From Sphingomonas sp. TDK1 (GTDB taxonomy: Bacteria; Pseudomonadota; Alphaproteobacteria; Sphingomonadales; Sphingomonadaceae), in NCBI RefSeq assembly GCF_001650735.1, contig NZ_LXVY01000048.1, forward strand, positions 248,001 through 312,000: 64,000 bases of DNA. The letters run 5' to 3'. The notes below the pieces were generated by a model. It had not been told where the DNA came from. It did no database searches and worked only from the letters and a program-made list of their open reading frames with translations. Numbering within the stretch: position 1 is the first letter of the stretch; every line of letters begins with the position of its first letter. Both the position numbers and the translations under genes were made by a program. This document shows, one piece after another, positions 51,725 to 60,492 of the stretch.

Positions 51725-52218
51725 GCACCACCCCTGACACCGCGAACGACCGCAAGATCGTTACCTTCTCGCTGGCAAAGCAGATTTTCGGGATCGACAT
51801 GAGCGCGCTCATCGAAATCCGCGAATGGGACGAGCCCACCCCGCTCCCCAACGTGCCGAGCTTCGTGAAGGGCGTGACCAACCTGCGCGGGAACGTGATC
51901 CCGGTGGTCGGCCTGGCCGAGCGCCTGGGCTGGGAACCGAGCGTGCTGCATGCCCGCTCTTGCATCCTGGTCGTCAACATCATGGGCAAGCAGGCGGGCT
52001 TCTTGGTCGACGAGGTCAACGACATCGTGGGCATCAACGTGGGCGAGATTCAGCCGGCACCGGCAGTCGAGACCGCGCTGGAGGAAAGCGTGATCGCGGG
52101 CCTGGTCCGCATCGCCACCCGCGCCAAGGACGGCACGCGCGACGAGAATGGCAGCATGGTCCTGCTGCTCGATCTCAACGCGCTCAGCCTGACCAAGCAC
52201 CTGGACCTCGCAGCATGA
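51721..52218 (+). CDS. cheW: Chemotaxis coupling protein CheW
   Basis: A 165-residue CheW: KIVTFSLAKQIFGIDM, the LPNVPSFVKGVTNLRGNVIPV core and FLVDEVNDIVGI. It links receptors to CheA. It overlaps cheA and cheR by ATGA on each side. Confidence 0.93.
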   Translation: MSTTPDTANDRKIVTFSLAKQIFGIDMSALIEIREWDEPTPLPNVPSFVKGVTNLRGNVIPVVGLAERLGWEPSVLHARSCILVVNIMGKQAGFLVDEVNDIVGINVGEIQPAPAVETALEESVIAGLVRIATRAKDGTRDENGSMVLLLDLNALSLTKHLDLAA

Positions 52219-53093
52219 GCCCCGCCGGGGGCGCCGCCGCGGCGTCCGCCGGCGCCGGAAACGCGATGGCACCGGGCCAGACCGCGGAGCTTACGCCGCG
52301 CGACTTCCAGGCCATCGCCGCGATCATGTACGACGATGCACGCATCTCGCTCAGCGAGGCGAAGACCACGCTCGTCCAGTCGCGCCTCGCGCGCCGGCTG
52401 CGCAAGTTCGGTCTCTCCCGGTTCTGCGACTATGTCGACCTGGTGCACAGCGATGCGGAAGAACGCCATGCGATGGTGGTGGCGCTGACCACCAACCACA
52501 CGCACTTCTTCCGCGAGCCGCACCATTTCGATCACTTTCGCGAAACCGTGATCCCCACGCTGCAGCGCAAACAGGGTCCGATCCGGATCTGGTCGGCAGG
52601 CTGCTCGTCAGGCGAGGAAGTGTACACGATCGCGATGTGCCTGCTGGGGCCAAGCCGCAGCACCGCCTCGTGGTTGCGCAATGCCGATGTGCGGCTGCTG
52701 GCGACCGACATCGCCCCGCATGTCGTCGAGTCGGTGCAGCGCGGCGTATATGCCGAGAATGTCGCGGCCGGTGTGCCGGAGCCGTATCGCTCCACCTGGA
52801 TGAAGCCGACGCAAGGCGGCTTCGTGATGGCGGACGAGGCGCGGCAGATGGTCACCGCGAAGGTGCTGAACCTGTTCGAACCATGGCCGCTAAAGGCAGC
52901 CTATGACGTTATCTTCTGTCGTAACGTGATGATTTATTTCGGAGATCCCGCAAAGGAAGAGCTGGAGCATCGCTTCGTCGAGCAGCTCGCCCGGGGAAGC
53001 TTCCTGTACATCGGTCACTCAGAACGGCTGATCGGCCCGGCCGCGAGCAAGATGCGCTCGTGCGGGCACACCATCTATCAGAAGCCGGAGTAA
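52215..53093 (+). CDS. cheR: Chemotaxis methyltransferase CheR
   Basis: A 292-residue CheR with a disordered Ala/Gly-rich start, then ARRLRKFGLSRFCDYV, the receptor-binding TTNHTHFFREPHHF, SAM-binding WSAGCSSGEEVYTIAM and FCRNVMIYF. It methylates receptor Glu residues. The upstream chemoreceptor's DWTSF tail is a possible docking site for its beta-subdomain. Confidence 0.93.
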   Translation: MSPAGGAAAASAGAGNAMAPGQTAELTPRDFQAIAAIMYDDARISLSEAKTTLVQSRLARRLRKFGLSRFCDYVDLVHSDAEERHAMVVALTTNHTHFFREPHHFDHFRETVIPTLQRKQGPIRIWSAGCSSGEEVYTIAMCLLGPSRSTASWLRNADVRLLATDIAPHVVESVQRGVYAENVAAGVPEPYRSTWMKPTQGGFVMADEARQMVTAKVLNLFEPWPLKAAYDVIFCRNVMIYFGDPAKEELEHRFVEQLARGSFLYIGHSERLIGPAASKMRSCGHTIYQKPE

Positions 53094-53099
53094 AAGGGC

Positions 53100-54146
53100 A
53101 TGAAACCAGTCCGTACGCTCATCGTCGACGATAGCGCTTCCATGCGCGCGACGCTGAAGCGCATGCTCTCCGCCGACCCAGAGATCGAAGTGGTCGGCAT
53201 GGCGCCGGAGCCGTTTGCGGCCCGCGACATGATCAAGGCGCTCAACCCCGACGTGCTGACGCTCGACGTCGAGATGCCGGGAATGGACGGCCTGTCGTTC
53301 CTCGAGCGCATCATGCGCCTCCGGCCGATGCCGGTGGTGATGTGCTCCACCCTCACCGCGCGCGGCGCGGAAGTGACCATCGAGGCGCTGCGCCTGGGCG
53401 CGGTGGACTACGTCACCAAGCCCAGCGGTTCGCCCGAGGACATCGAGCGCGACGCCGGCCTGCTCTGCGAGAAGGTGAAGAGCGCGGCGCGTTCTGTCGC
53501 CCGTGCCGGGCCGCAGCGCCTGCCGGTGCAGCCGAGCGTCGCCTCGGGGGGCGGTTCCGCCGCGCAGCTGATCGCGATCGGTTCGTCCACGGGCGGCGTC
53601 GAGGCGCTGTTCTCGCTGCTGCCGTCGCTGCCGGAAGATTCGCCGCCGATCCTCATCGTGCAGCACATGCCGGCAACCTTCACGCGCAGCTTCGCGCAGC
53701 GCCTGAACGCCGAGTGTCGCGTCAACGTCGTGGAAGCTACGGATGGTGCCCAGGTGACCCCGGGAACCGTCTATATTGCTCCTGGAGGCGAACGACATAT
53801 GGAACTCTCGGGCGGTGCCAATGGCCGGATCAAACTGATCCCCGGCAATCCGGTGACCGGCCATCGTCCTTCGGTGGACGTGCTGTTCCAGTCGGTCGCG
53901 AAATTGGGTGCTGGTGCCGTCGGCGTCATCCTCACCGGGATGGGCAGCGACGGCGCACAGGGCCTGCTGGCGATGCGTCGGGCCGGTGCCCGCACGCTGG
54001 GCCAGACCAAGGAGACCTGCGTGGTGTGGGGCATGCCCCGCGCCGCAAAGGAAGCCGGTGCGGTGGAGAAGGAGGTTGGTCTGTCGGCGATGCCGGAAGC
54101 CATCCTGAAGGCTTGTCGAGAAACGGTTAAGGTTGGGAGCGCATAA
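53100..54146 (+). CDS. cheB: Chemotaxis methylesterase CheB
   Basis: A 348-residue CheB: a receiver with Asp10/11 and Asp56, a linker, then the esterase with Ser163 (GSSTGG), His189 (VQHMPATFT) and Asp284 (GMGSDGA). It demethylates or deamidates receptors after phosphorylation by CheA. It starts six bases after the cheR stop. Confidence 0.94.
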   Translation: MKPVRTLIVDDSASMRATLKRMLSADPEIEVVGMAPEPFAARDMIKALNPDVLTLDVEMPGMDGLSFLERIMRLRPMPVVMCSTLTARGAEVTIEALRLGAVDYVTKPSGSPEDIERDAGLLCEKVKSAARSVARAGPQRLPVQPSVASGGGSAAQLIAIGSSTGGVEALFSLLPSLPEDSPPILIVQHMPATFTRSFAQRLNAECRVNVVEATDGAQVTPGTVYIAPGGERHMELSGGANGRIKLIPGNPVTGHRPSVDVLFQSVAKLGAGAVGVILTGMGSDGAQGLLAMRRAGARTLGQTKETCVVWGMPRAAKEAGAVEKEVGLSAMPEAILKACRETVKVGSA

Positions 54147-54148
54147 CA

Positions 54149-54538
54149 ATGCCCGCTGCATCACAAATCAAGGTGATGGTCGTTGATGATCAGACCAGTA
54201 TGCGGGCGATGATCCGTCGTGCGCTGCAGGACCTGGGGTTCAAGGACGTTCGCGACAAGGCCAGTGCGCCCGAGGCGCTCTCGGCGATCAAGAGCGATCG
54301 CGTCCACCTGGTGATCTCCGACTACAATATGCCCGAGATGGACGGGCTGCAGTTCCTGGAGGCGGTTCGCGCCGATCCGGTGATCGGCAAGACCGTGTTC
54401 ATCATGCTCACCGGCTCGTCCGACCGCGAGGTCGTGCAGAAGGCGGCGGCGCTGGGCGTGAACAACTATGTCGTCAAGCCTTTCGCGCCGGCGGCGCTGA
54501 AGGAAAAGATCGAACGCGTCTTCGGCGAGCTGACCTGA
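54149..54538 (+). CDS. cheY: Chemotaxis response regulator CheY (second copy)
   Basis: A 129-residue receiver with Asp13/14, Asp58 (ISDYNMPEMDG), Thr in MLTGSS and Lys in VVKPFAP. By its place after cheB it matches CheY2 of rhizobia, the main motor-binding regulator. It shares only the receiver motifs with the first CheY. The gap to cheB is two bases. Confidence 0.92.
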   Translation: MPAASQIKVMVVDDQTSMRAMIRRALQDLGFKDVRDKASAPEALSAIKSDRVHLVISDYNMPEMDGLQFLEAVRADPVIGKTVFIMLTGSSDREVVQKAAALGVNNYVVKPFAPAALKEKIERVFGELT

Positions 54539-54539
54539 T

Positions 54540-55064
54540 ATGCGCAGAGTTTCCATCGTACAGGGCGAGAACGCGGTGATCGCGGAGCCCCATGTCATGA
54601 TTTCGACCCTGCTCGGGAGCTGCGTCGCCGCATGCCTCTACGACCCGGTCGCCAAGGTAGGAGGGATGAACCACTTCCTGCTCGGGGAGCCGGGCGCGGA
54701 CCACAAGGTCTCGGGTTCGGACATGGCGCGCTACGGCGTCCATGCGATGGAACTGCTGATCAACAGCATGATGGCCAAGGGCGCGATGCGCACGCGGCTG
54801 CAGGCCCATCTCTACGGTGGTGCCAACATCATCTCCGGCCTGGGGAACATCGGCGCCTCCAATGGTGCCTTTGCCCGCCGGTTCATGGAGACCGAAGGAA
54901 TCGCGATCGCGCATTGCGATCTCGGCGGCACGCTCGCCCGCAAGGTCGAGTTCCTGCCGCACGAGGGCAAGAGCCGCTGCACCAAGGTGGCGGAGCGCGT
55001 TCAGGAACGTCCGGTCGCCCCCCTGCCTGTTGCCGCCCCCGACGGAGAATTGGAGCTTTTCTGA
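54540..55064 (+). CDS. cheD: Chemoreceptor glutamine deamidase CheD
   Basis: A 174-residue CheD with catalytic Cys28 (LLGSCVAACLYD), His45 (GGMNHFLL) and the conserved Thr/Ser segments, plus AHLYGGANI. It deamidates receptor Gln residues. It starts one base after the cheY stop and overlaps the next start by one base (TGATG). Confidence 0.92.
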   Translation: MRRVSIVQGENAVIAEPHVMISTLLGSCVAACLYDPVAKVGGMNHFLLGEPGADHKVSGSDMARYGVHAMELLINSMMAKGAMRTRLQAHLYGGANIISGLGNIGASNGAFARRFMETEGIAIAHCDLGGTLARKVEFLPHEGKSRCTKVAERVQERPVAPLPVAAPDGELELF

Positions 55065-55396
55065 TGTCCTGCCTGCCCATGTCGGAACCATCCCACCCGC
55101 AGCCCCTGCCCGGCTACGACCCGTTCGCCGGCGTGCTGCACAGCGTCATGGCCGGCGAGATCCGCGAGATCAGCAAGAAGCTGGAAGGTCTGGCCGAAGT
55201 GCTCGTCTGCGACGAGCATTTCGCCGCCAACTATCTCGAGCAGCTTCAGGCGTTCGACTATCTGATCCAGCACGCCGACGAATGCGTGAACCTGCTGGAG
55301 CGGATCGCGGGCGGCGAGGATTCGCTGGCGGCGATCAGCCATGTCCGCCTCGGCGCCGTTCAGGAACGCCTGCGCAACGCGTTGAAGGGTCAGTAA
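55064..55396 (+). CDS. cheT: CheT-like protein with CheZ-type DxxxQ motif
   Basis: A 110-residue helical protein with Asp65 and Gln69 in FDYLIQHADEC, the DxxxQ spacing of the CheZ phosphatase active site (DLTGQ). The helices before and after (EIREISKKLEGLAEVLV; LEQLQAFDY; LLERIAGGEDSLAAI) could form the CheZ-like bundle. The place directly after cheD is that of cheT in Sinorhizobium, described as a CheZ-like phosphatase. I infer that it dephosphorylates one of the CheY proteins. The start overlaps cheD by one base, and motB follows after one base. Confidence 0.6.
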   Translation: MSCLPMSEPSHPQPLPGYDPFAGVLHSVMAGEIREISKKLEGLAEVLVCDEHFAANYLEQLQAFDYLIQHADECVNLLERIAGGEDSLAAISHVRLGAVQERLRNALKGQ

Positions 55397-55397
55397 C

Positions 55398-56243
55398 ATG
55401 GCCCGCGGGGGGGACGTTCGGCCGATCATCGTCAAGAAGGTCAAGAAAAGCGCGGCCGCGCACCATGGCGGCGCGTGGAAGGTGGCCTATGCCGACTTCG
55501 TGACGGCGATGATGGCCTTCTTCATGCTGCTGTGGCTGCTCGCCAATCCGGACAAGGACCGGCTGAAGGGCCTCGCCAAATATTTCTCGCCGACCATCGC
55601 AGACAGCGCGCCGTCGACCCCCGTCAGCAATTCGGCACCGGGCGCCGGCGGCCCCACCCGGCGCGCGGAAGCCGATCCCAGCGCCGCCAAGGGCCAGCCG
55701 ACGTTCCAGGTGACGACGGCCGGCTCCGCGCGCGGCGGCACCGCCGATGTGCCGGCGACGATGCGCGTCATGGCTTCCGAACTGATGGTGGCGCTGGAAG
55801 CGACGCCGCAGTCGCAGGGCAAGAAGAATGTCGACGTCCAGCAGGATCGGCAGGGCGTGCGCATCACGTTGATGGACACCGATCAGCAGCCGATGTTCAA
55901 GTCGAATACCGCCGAGCTCAACCCCTATGCGCGGCTGCTGCTCACCAAGATCGCCCAGAAGATCTCCACCGTCGGCGCCCAGATCGCGATCGAGGGGCAT
56001 ACCGACGGCGCGGGCGGCCAGAGCGACGCCAACTGGCTGCTCTCCGGCCAGCGTGCGCTGGCGGCCCGTTCGGCGCTGGTTGCCGGCGGCGTGACGCCGG
56101 ACCGGTTCGCCGAAGTGGTGGCGATGGGCGCGACCCAGCCGGTCTATCCGGACCAGCCGAACCGCGCCGAGAACCGCCGCATCAGCATCGTGCTCAAGGG
56201 CCAGACCTCGGCGCTCCCGACCGACTCCAGCTTCAAGTTCTGA
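55398..56243 (+). CDS. motB: Flagellar stator protein MotB
   Basis: A 281-residue protein with a basic cytosolic start, one membrane helix with the proton-carrying Asp33 (YADFVTAMMAFFMLLWLL), a Pro/Ser/Ala linker and an OmpA/MotB peptidoglycan-binding domain (IAIEGHTDGAG, NRRISIVLKG). It pairs with MotA, encoded at the other end of the chemotaxis operon. It is coupled to the CheT-like gene. Confidence 0.94.
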   Translation: MARGGDVRPIIVKKVKKSAAAHHGGAWKVAYADFVTAMMAFFMLLWLLANPDKDRLKGLAKYFSPTIADSAPSTPVSNSAPGAGGPTRRAEADPSAAKGQPTFQVTTAGSARGGTADVPATMRVMASELMVALEATPQSQGKKNVDVQQDRQGVRITLMDTDQQPMFKSNTAELNPYARLLLTKIAQKISTVGAQIAIEGHTDGAGGQSDANWLLSGQRALAARSALVAGGVTPDRFAEVVAMGATQPVYPDQPNRAENRRISIVLKGQTSALPTDSSFKF

Positions 56244-56253
56244 GGGGCGGATC

Positions 56254-56697
56254 GTGAAAAAACTGCTGTTCCTCATCGTCGCGCTGCTTGCCGGCCTCGC
56301 CGCCGGCGGCGGCACCGCCTATGCGATGGTGAAGATGCTCGGCATCGGCGCCGCCCAGCAGGAGCCGGTGGCCGAGAAGGAAGAACTCGGCAAGTTCGTG
56401 CCCACCGGCAGGGTGCTGGTACCGCTCGTCTTCGCGGATGGCCACCTCGCCGGCTATGCCGCAATGGAGGTACAACTGGAGGTGGACGAAGCCAAGGCGG
56501 AGTTCGTCACCCAGCGGATGCCGCTGTTGCTCCACGCCATCAACATGCGCACCTATCGCACGCCGATGGCTGCAGGCCCGGACGGCATGCTGCCGGACCT
56601 GGAGGGCTTTCGTAAGGTGGTCGACGCCTCGGCGACCGAGGCATTCGGTCCCAAGGTCATCCGCAAGATTGCCGTCACTGCCGCCAACCCTGCCTGA
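56254..56697 (+). CDS. fliL: FliL-family flagellar basal-body protein
   Basis: A 147-residue single-span protein (GTG start, MKKLLFLIVALLAGLAAGGG) with a periplasmic domain containing VLVPLVFADG, AAMEVQLEVDE and VTQRMPLLLHAINM, fitting FliL, which surrounds the stator units. It lies ten bases after motB, consistent with a stator role. The FliL similarity is moderate. Confidence 0.7.
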   Translation: MKKLLFLIVALLAGLAAGGGTAYAMVKMLGIGAAQQEPVAEKEELGKFVPTGRVLVPLVFADGHLAGYAAMEVQLEVDEAKAEFVTQRMPLLLHAINMRTYRTPMAAGPDGMLPDLEGFRKVVDASATEAFGPKVIRKIAVTAANPA

Positions 56698-56737
56698 ACC
56701 TTCGTACGAATACCGATGCCAAGCTGAAGGTTTATTC

Positions 56738-56747
56738 ATCCTATAAT
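56738..56747 (+). promoter_or_regulatory. Candidate -10 element before the PilZ gene
   Basis: ATCCTATAAT, identical to the decamer before motA, 46 bases upstream of the PilZ start. It suggests that the PilZ gene can be transcribed separately from the che/mot operon. Confidence 0.35.
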
Positions 56748-56792
56748 GAGGATAGGGCTGCATCGTCGCAGTTCAGCGGGGAGACAGACGCC

Positions 56793-57434
56793 GTGGGCGC
56801 AGCCGAACACCAGTTTGACCACAACAGCAGCGATCCCGGGCCCTGGCCCGAGCGTGCCCCGCGCACCGTGACGACGCTGATGGTGGGCAAGCTGATCTGC
56901 GCCGGCGCCGGCGAACAACTCTGCCGGGTCCGCAATATCTCCGCTACCGGCATGATGCTGGAAAGCCCCTTCCCGCTGCGCGAGGCAGATACGATCGTCG
57001 TCGAGCTGCGCGGCGGGCCGGTGCTGGAAGGCACGATCATGTGGGTGAGCGGCGGCCGCGCCGGCGTGCAGTTCACCGCGCCGATCGACGTCGAAGAGGT
57101 GCTGGCTGCCGCCAAGGGCAGCTCCCCCGCCGCCCGGTTGCGGCGCGCGGTGCCGCGTGCGCCGCGCTTCGCCATCGGCTGTACCGCGCGGCTGGTATGC
57201 AACGGCGTGTCCCACGTGGCCGTTGTCGAAAACATCTCGCAGAGCGGCGCCCGGATCCACCTGGCCAGCCGCCCGGAACTGGATCGCGTCGTGACGCTGG
57301 TGATCCCGGGGCTGACACCGCACAGTTGCACGATCCGCTGGAACGACGGCGAGTCCGCCGGCCTCGCCTTCATCGAGATGATTCCCTACGCCGAGCTCGC
57401 CGCCTGGCTTACCGAGATGCAGACGCAGCGCTGA
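56793..57434 (+). CDS. Tandem PilZ-domain protein (c-di-GMP receptor)
   Basis: A 213-residue protein with two PilZ domains: the first around RVRNISATGMML and GVQF, the second with RAPRFAIGC, VENISQSGARI and GLAFIEM. Both have the NxSxxG box; the Arg-rich first motif is clearer in the second. PilZ proteins bind cyclic di-GMP and in motility loci often brake the flagellum. It starts with GTG at 56793 and lies 96 bases after fliL. Confidence 0.85.
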   Translation: MGAAEHQFDHNSSDPGPWPERAPRTVTTLMVGKLICAGAGEQLCRVRNISATGMMLESPFPLREADTIVVELRGGPVLEGTIMWVSGGRAGVQFTAPIDVEEVLAAAKGSSPAARLRRAVPRAPRFAIGCTARLVCNGVSHVAVVENISQSGARIHLASRPELDRVVTLVIPGLTPHSCTIRWNDGESAGLAFIEMIPYAELAAWLTEMQTQR

Positions 57435-57458
57435 ACGCGCCCGCCGCGCCGTTCGGCG

Positions 57459-58469
57459 TCAGGCGACCGCCGCCGCACCCGCCGAAGCGCGCCGGCGACG
57501 CAGCGCCGCCCCGATGCCGCCCATGCCGAGGATAAGCAGCACCCAGGTGTCGCTTTCCGGCACCGCGCTGATTCCAAGCTGGCGGCCAAGCGCATCGGCG
57601 ATCGCCTTGTGCACCTGCGTCGTGGGATGGATCGCGTCGAAATACAGGGCATTGCGGCAGTTATCGATCTGCGGCGACTTTCCTCCGAGGATCTGGCACG
57701 GCGTTGTCGTGTCCAGCGTGCTCGGCAGTCCGAAACTGGCGGGCGACTGGAGCAACGCATGTTCCAGCGCGAAGAGATCGAAATAGCTCGCCGTTACCCC
57801 GGGCACGGCGTCGATCCCTTCCGCTGCCGCCCGTAATCCGTAATTGATCTGCTGGGAGCGCGCCGAAAGCGCCTGCAATTGGCCCGGCACCGACCCTGCC
57901 TCCGCGATCGAATCCGGCAACAGCCCGATATCGGGCGCTCCGACGATCGCGAAATTGCGGGCTCCCAGCGCATATAGTCCCGACATCGCGTCGCTGAAGT
58001 CCGACAATGCGTTGGCGAAGCTGACCGCGCCGTTGACGTCGATGGTGTCGCGAACGTCATTGCCGCCGAACGTGAGCAGCACCAGGGCGTTGGGATCGAT
58101 GGGCGCGCCCACGCGGTTCACATAGAGCCCCACCTGGGCAAGGAAGCTGGGACTGCGTTCCCCCTTCACCAACGCGGCCGTGGCCCCGCCGACGGCCAGA
58201 TTGAGCCCGCCCGCCGCCAGCGGCGTGGCCGCATGACCGGTGATCGCGATGCTCAGATAATCCGCGAAATTGAATCCGTTCGAGAAGCGGCCGGCGAAAT
58301 AGCCGTCCATCGGGTTCGCGGCGGCCCCGTTCGTGCCGGCAAAGGCATTGCCCGAGTCGACCAGACTGTCGCCAAAGACATAAAGCCCGGAATAGTGCGT
58401 TCCCGCCTGAGCGGCGACGGGAGCAAGGAACAGGGCGAACCCCGTGACGAGTCGCGCGAAAGCCAGCAT
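57459..58469 (-). CDS. GDSL/SGNH esterase with PEP-CTERM-type tail
   Basis: A 336-residue exported esterase: a signal peptide (cut after AAQAG), block I FGDSLVDSG with the catalytic Ser, block III GGND and block V DAIHPT with Asp/His. The C-terminus is VPESDTW, a hydrophobic helix and an RRRR cluster, a variant of the PEPxxW sorting signal. It is likely anchored or processed at the cell surface. It is convergent with the PilZ gene and lies among flagellar genes, but a motility role is not implied. Confidence 0.88.
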   Translation of the reverse strand: MLAFARLVTGFALFLAPVAAQAGTHYSGLYVFGDSLVDSGNAFAGTNGAAANPMDGYFAGRFSNGFNFADYLSIAITGHAATPLAAGGLNLAVGGATAALVKGERSPSFLAQVGLYVNRVGAPIDPNALVLLTFGGNDVRDTIDVNGAVSFANALSDFSDAMSGLYALGARNFAIVGAPDIGLLPDSIAEAGSVPGQLQALSARSQQINYGLRAAAEGIDAVPGVTASYFDLFALEHALLQSPASFGLPSTLDTTTPCQILGGKSPQIDNCRNALYFDAIHPTTQVHKAIADALGRQLGISAVPESDTWVLLILGMGGIGAALRRRRASAGAAAVA

Positions 58470-58576
58470 GCAACATCCCCTCTTATTAACTACTTCTTAA
58501 GTGTATGAAGCAGCTTGTCCAAGAAGTTCATTTCAGGAACACGGCGCGGATCAGGTCAATACTGCACCGCAGCAGA

Positions 58577-58993
58577 TCACACCCGAATGTCGAGCTTCGC
58601 CAGCTCCACCTGCACGCGCAGGTCTATGTCGCGCATAAGGGCGGCGAGGCCTGGATCCGTCGGCGTGGGCACGGCCTGCGACCATTCGACGATCTCGCGG
58701 AGGCGCGCGACGTTCGGCGTCCCGGCAACCAGCTCCTTGTGCAGCCGATCCAGCGCATCGATGCCCCGTTCGACATCGCGGGCCTGCTTGCGCCGACGCT
58801 CGGCAACCGGATTGTTCGCCGCGATCGCCACCAGCATCTGTACGCTGGTGGGCGACACTGTCGGCGGGGCGGCGAGCGGCTGTGCGGGCGCCGAGGTCTG
58901 CCCTTCGATACGGCTCGTCAGGCTGGGCACGGATTTAGGCAACGCCGCCAGCAGGTTGCGTGCCATCATCGGTGACAGGCTGTCGATACGCAC
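58577..58993 (-). CDS. fliX: Flagellar assembly regulator FliX
   Basis: A 138-residue protein with the FliX pattern: MRIDSLSPM at the start, a Pro/Ala/Thr-rich middle, then helices RRKQARDVERGIDALDRLHK and a C-terminal LMRDIDLRVQVELAKLD. In Caulobacter FliX links early basal-body assembly to FlbD-dependent transcription. It is divergent from flgI, as in other alphaproteobacteria. Confidence 0.85.
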   Translation of the reverse strand: MRIDSLSPMMARNLLAALPKSVPSLTSRIEGQTSAPAQPLAAPPTVSPTSVQMLVAIAANNPVAERRRKQARDVERGIDALDRLHKELVAGTPNVARLREIVEWSQAVPTPTDPGLAALMRDIDLRVQVELAKLDIRV

Positions 58994-59029
58994 GAAATCC
59001 GATCCTCTTGAGCCTTGTTGGCTCTCCTC

Positions 59030-59039
59030 TTCCTATAAG
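59030..59039 (+). promoter_or_regulatory. Candidate -10 element before flgI
   Basis: TTCCTATAAG, 38 bases before flgI in the fliX-flgI gap. It is a close variant of the elements before motA and the PilZ gene. Confidence 0.35.
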
Positions 59040-59077
59040 ACGAGTAGCGTTAATTTTCCACTTGGCCCGAGAGGTTT

Positions 59078-60181
59078 ATGTATCGTCTCTCTGCATCGTT
59101 CCTGGCGCTCGCGCTGGCCTGTTTCGGCGCGCCCCAGGCGATGGCCCAGACGCGGATCAAGGACATTGTCGACGTCGAAAATGTCCGCGAAAACCAGCTG
59201 GTTGGCTATGGCCTGGTGGTCGGCCTCGCCGGCACCGGCGATCGCATCCGCAATGCCCCCTTCACCGAGGAATCGATGCAGTCGATGCTCGAGCGGATGG
59301 GCGTTAACATTCGCGGCACCCAGATGCGCACGCAGAACGTCGCCGCCGTCTCGATCACCGCGACGATGCCCCCCTTTTCGCGCTCGGGTTCGCGGATCGA
59401 CGTGCAGGTTTCCGCGCTGGGCGACGCGACCAGCCTCCAGGGCGGCACGCTGATCGCGTCCTCGCTTCGTGCGCTCGACGGCGAGATCTATGCGGTCGCG
59501 CAGGGGCCCGTGGCGGTTTCGGGCTTCAAGGCGCAGGGCGCCGCCGCCAATGTCAGCCGCGGCGTGACGACCTCTGCCCGGATCGCCGGCGGCGCGATCG
59601 TGGAGCGCGAGGTCCCCTATCAGCTGCGCTCGGCCAACAGCCTGAAGCTCGCGCTGAAGAACCCCGATTTCACGACCGCCGACCGCATCGCCCGGGCGAT
59701 CAACGGCCGCTATCCCGGCGCTGCCCAGATGCTCGATCCCGCAACCGTGGAGGTCCGCCCGTCGAACCAGTTCGCCGGTTCGGTGATCGACCTGGTCACG
59801 CAGGTCGGCGATCTCGAGGTGAAGGTGGACCAGCCGGCCAAGGTGGTGATCAACGAGGCTTCGGGCACCGTGGTGATGAACAGCGACGTGCGGATCACCC
59901 CCGTCGCCATCGCGCAGGGCGGCCTGACCATTTCGGTGACCGAGACGCCGCAGGTATCGCAGCCCGCCCCCTTCTCGCAGGGACAGACGACGGTGGTGCC
60001 GCGCACCCAGGTGCAGGTGAATGACGGCAACGGCGCGAGCCTCGCCGTCATCAACGGTCCTTCGCTCAAGTCGCTCGTCAGCGGGCTCAACACACTGGGC
60101 GTCTCGCCGCGCGACCTGATCACCATTCTGCAGGCGATCAAGACCGCGGGCGCCCTCCAGGCCGAAATCGAGGTGCAGTGA
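59078..60181 (+). CDS. flgI: Flagellar P-ring protein FlgI
   Basis: A 367-residue periplasmic protein with a signal peptide (cut after AMAQ) and FlgI hallmarks: IKDIVDVENVRENQLVGYGL, GTGDRIRNAPFTEESM, NVAAVSITATMPPF and the C-terminal ISPRDLI-type segment (VSPRDLITILQAIK). It forms the P ring around the rod. It is followed by flgJ with a one-base overlap. Confidence 0.95.
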   Translation: MYRLSASFLALALACFGAPQAMAQTRIKDIVDVENVRENQLVGYGLVVGLAGTGDRIRNAPFTEESMQSMLERMGVNIRGTQMRTQNVAAVSITATMPPFSRSGSRIDVQVSALGDATSLQGGTLIASSLRALDGEIYAVAQGPVAVSGFKAQGAAANVSRGVTTSARIAGGAIVEREVPYQLRSANSLKLALKNPDFTTADRIARAINGRYPGAAQMLDPATVEVRPSNQFAGSVIDLVTQVGDLEVKVDQPAKVVINEASGTVVMNSDVRITPVAIAQGGLTISVTETPQVSQPAPFSQGQTTVVPRTQVQVNDGNGASLAVINGPSLKSLVSGLNTLGVSPRDLITILQAIKTAGALQAEIEVQ

Positions 60182-60492
60182 TGACCGATCTGACTCCCCT
60201 GCCCGCTTCTGCCGCCGCGGCTGCGGGCGCGCCGGCCAAGCCGGTGCCCAAGGTGGATCCCAAGAACGCCAAGACGGCGCGCGACTTCGAAAGCGTGTTC
60301 CTCGGCCAGATGACCCAGCTCATGCTCCAGAGCGTGCAGCAGGACGACCAGTTCAGCGGCGGCAACGGCGAGGAGATCTTCCGCGGCATGCTCGCGGAAA
60401 AGCTCGGCACGGAAATGTCGCGTCGCGGCGGAATCGGCCTGGCGCCGGCCGTTCTCGACCAGATCCTCAAGCTTCAGCAAGGACAGAAATGA
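60181..60492 (+). CDS. flgJ: Rod-binding protein FlgJ, N-terminal-domain form
   Basis: A 103-residue protein equal to the rod-binding half of FlgJ: ARDFESVFLGQMTQLML, a flexible GGNGEEIFRGMLAEKLG, and RGGIGLAPAVLDQIL. The muramidase half is absent, as is usual in alphaproteobacteria. The ATG at 60181 overlaps the flgI stop by one base; a GTG three bases upstream is also in frame. Confidence 0.88.
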   Translation: MTDLTPLPASAAAAAGAPAKPVPKVDPKNAKTARDFESVFLGQMTQLMLQSVQQDDQFSGGNGEEIFRGMLAEKLGTEMSRRGGIGLAPAVLDQILKLQQGQK

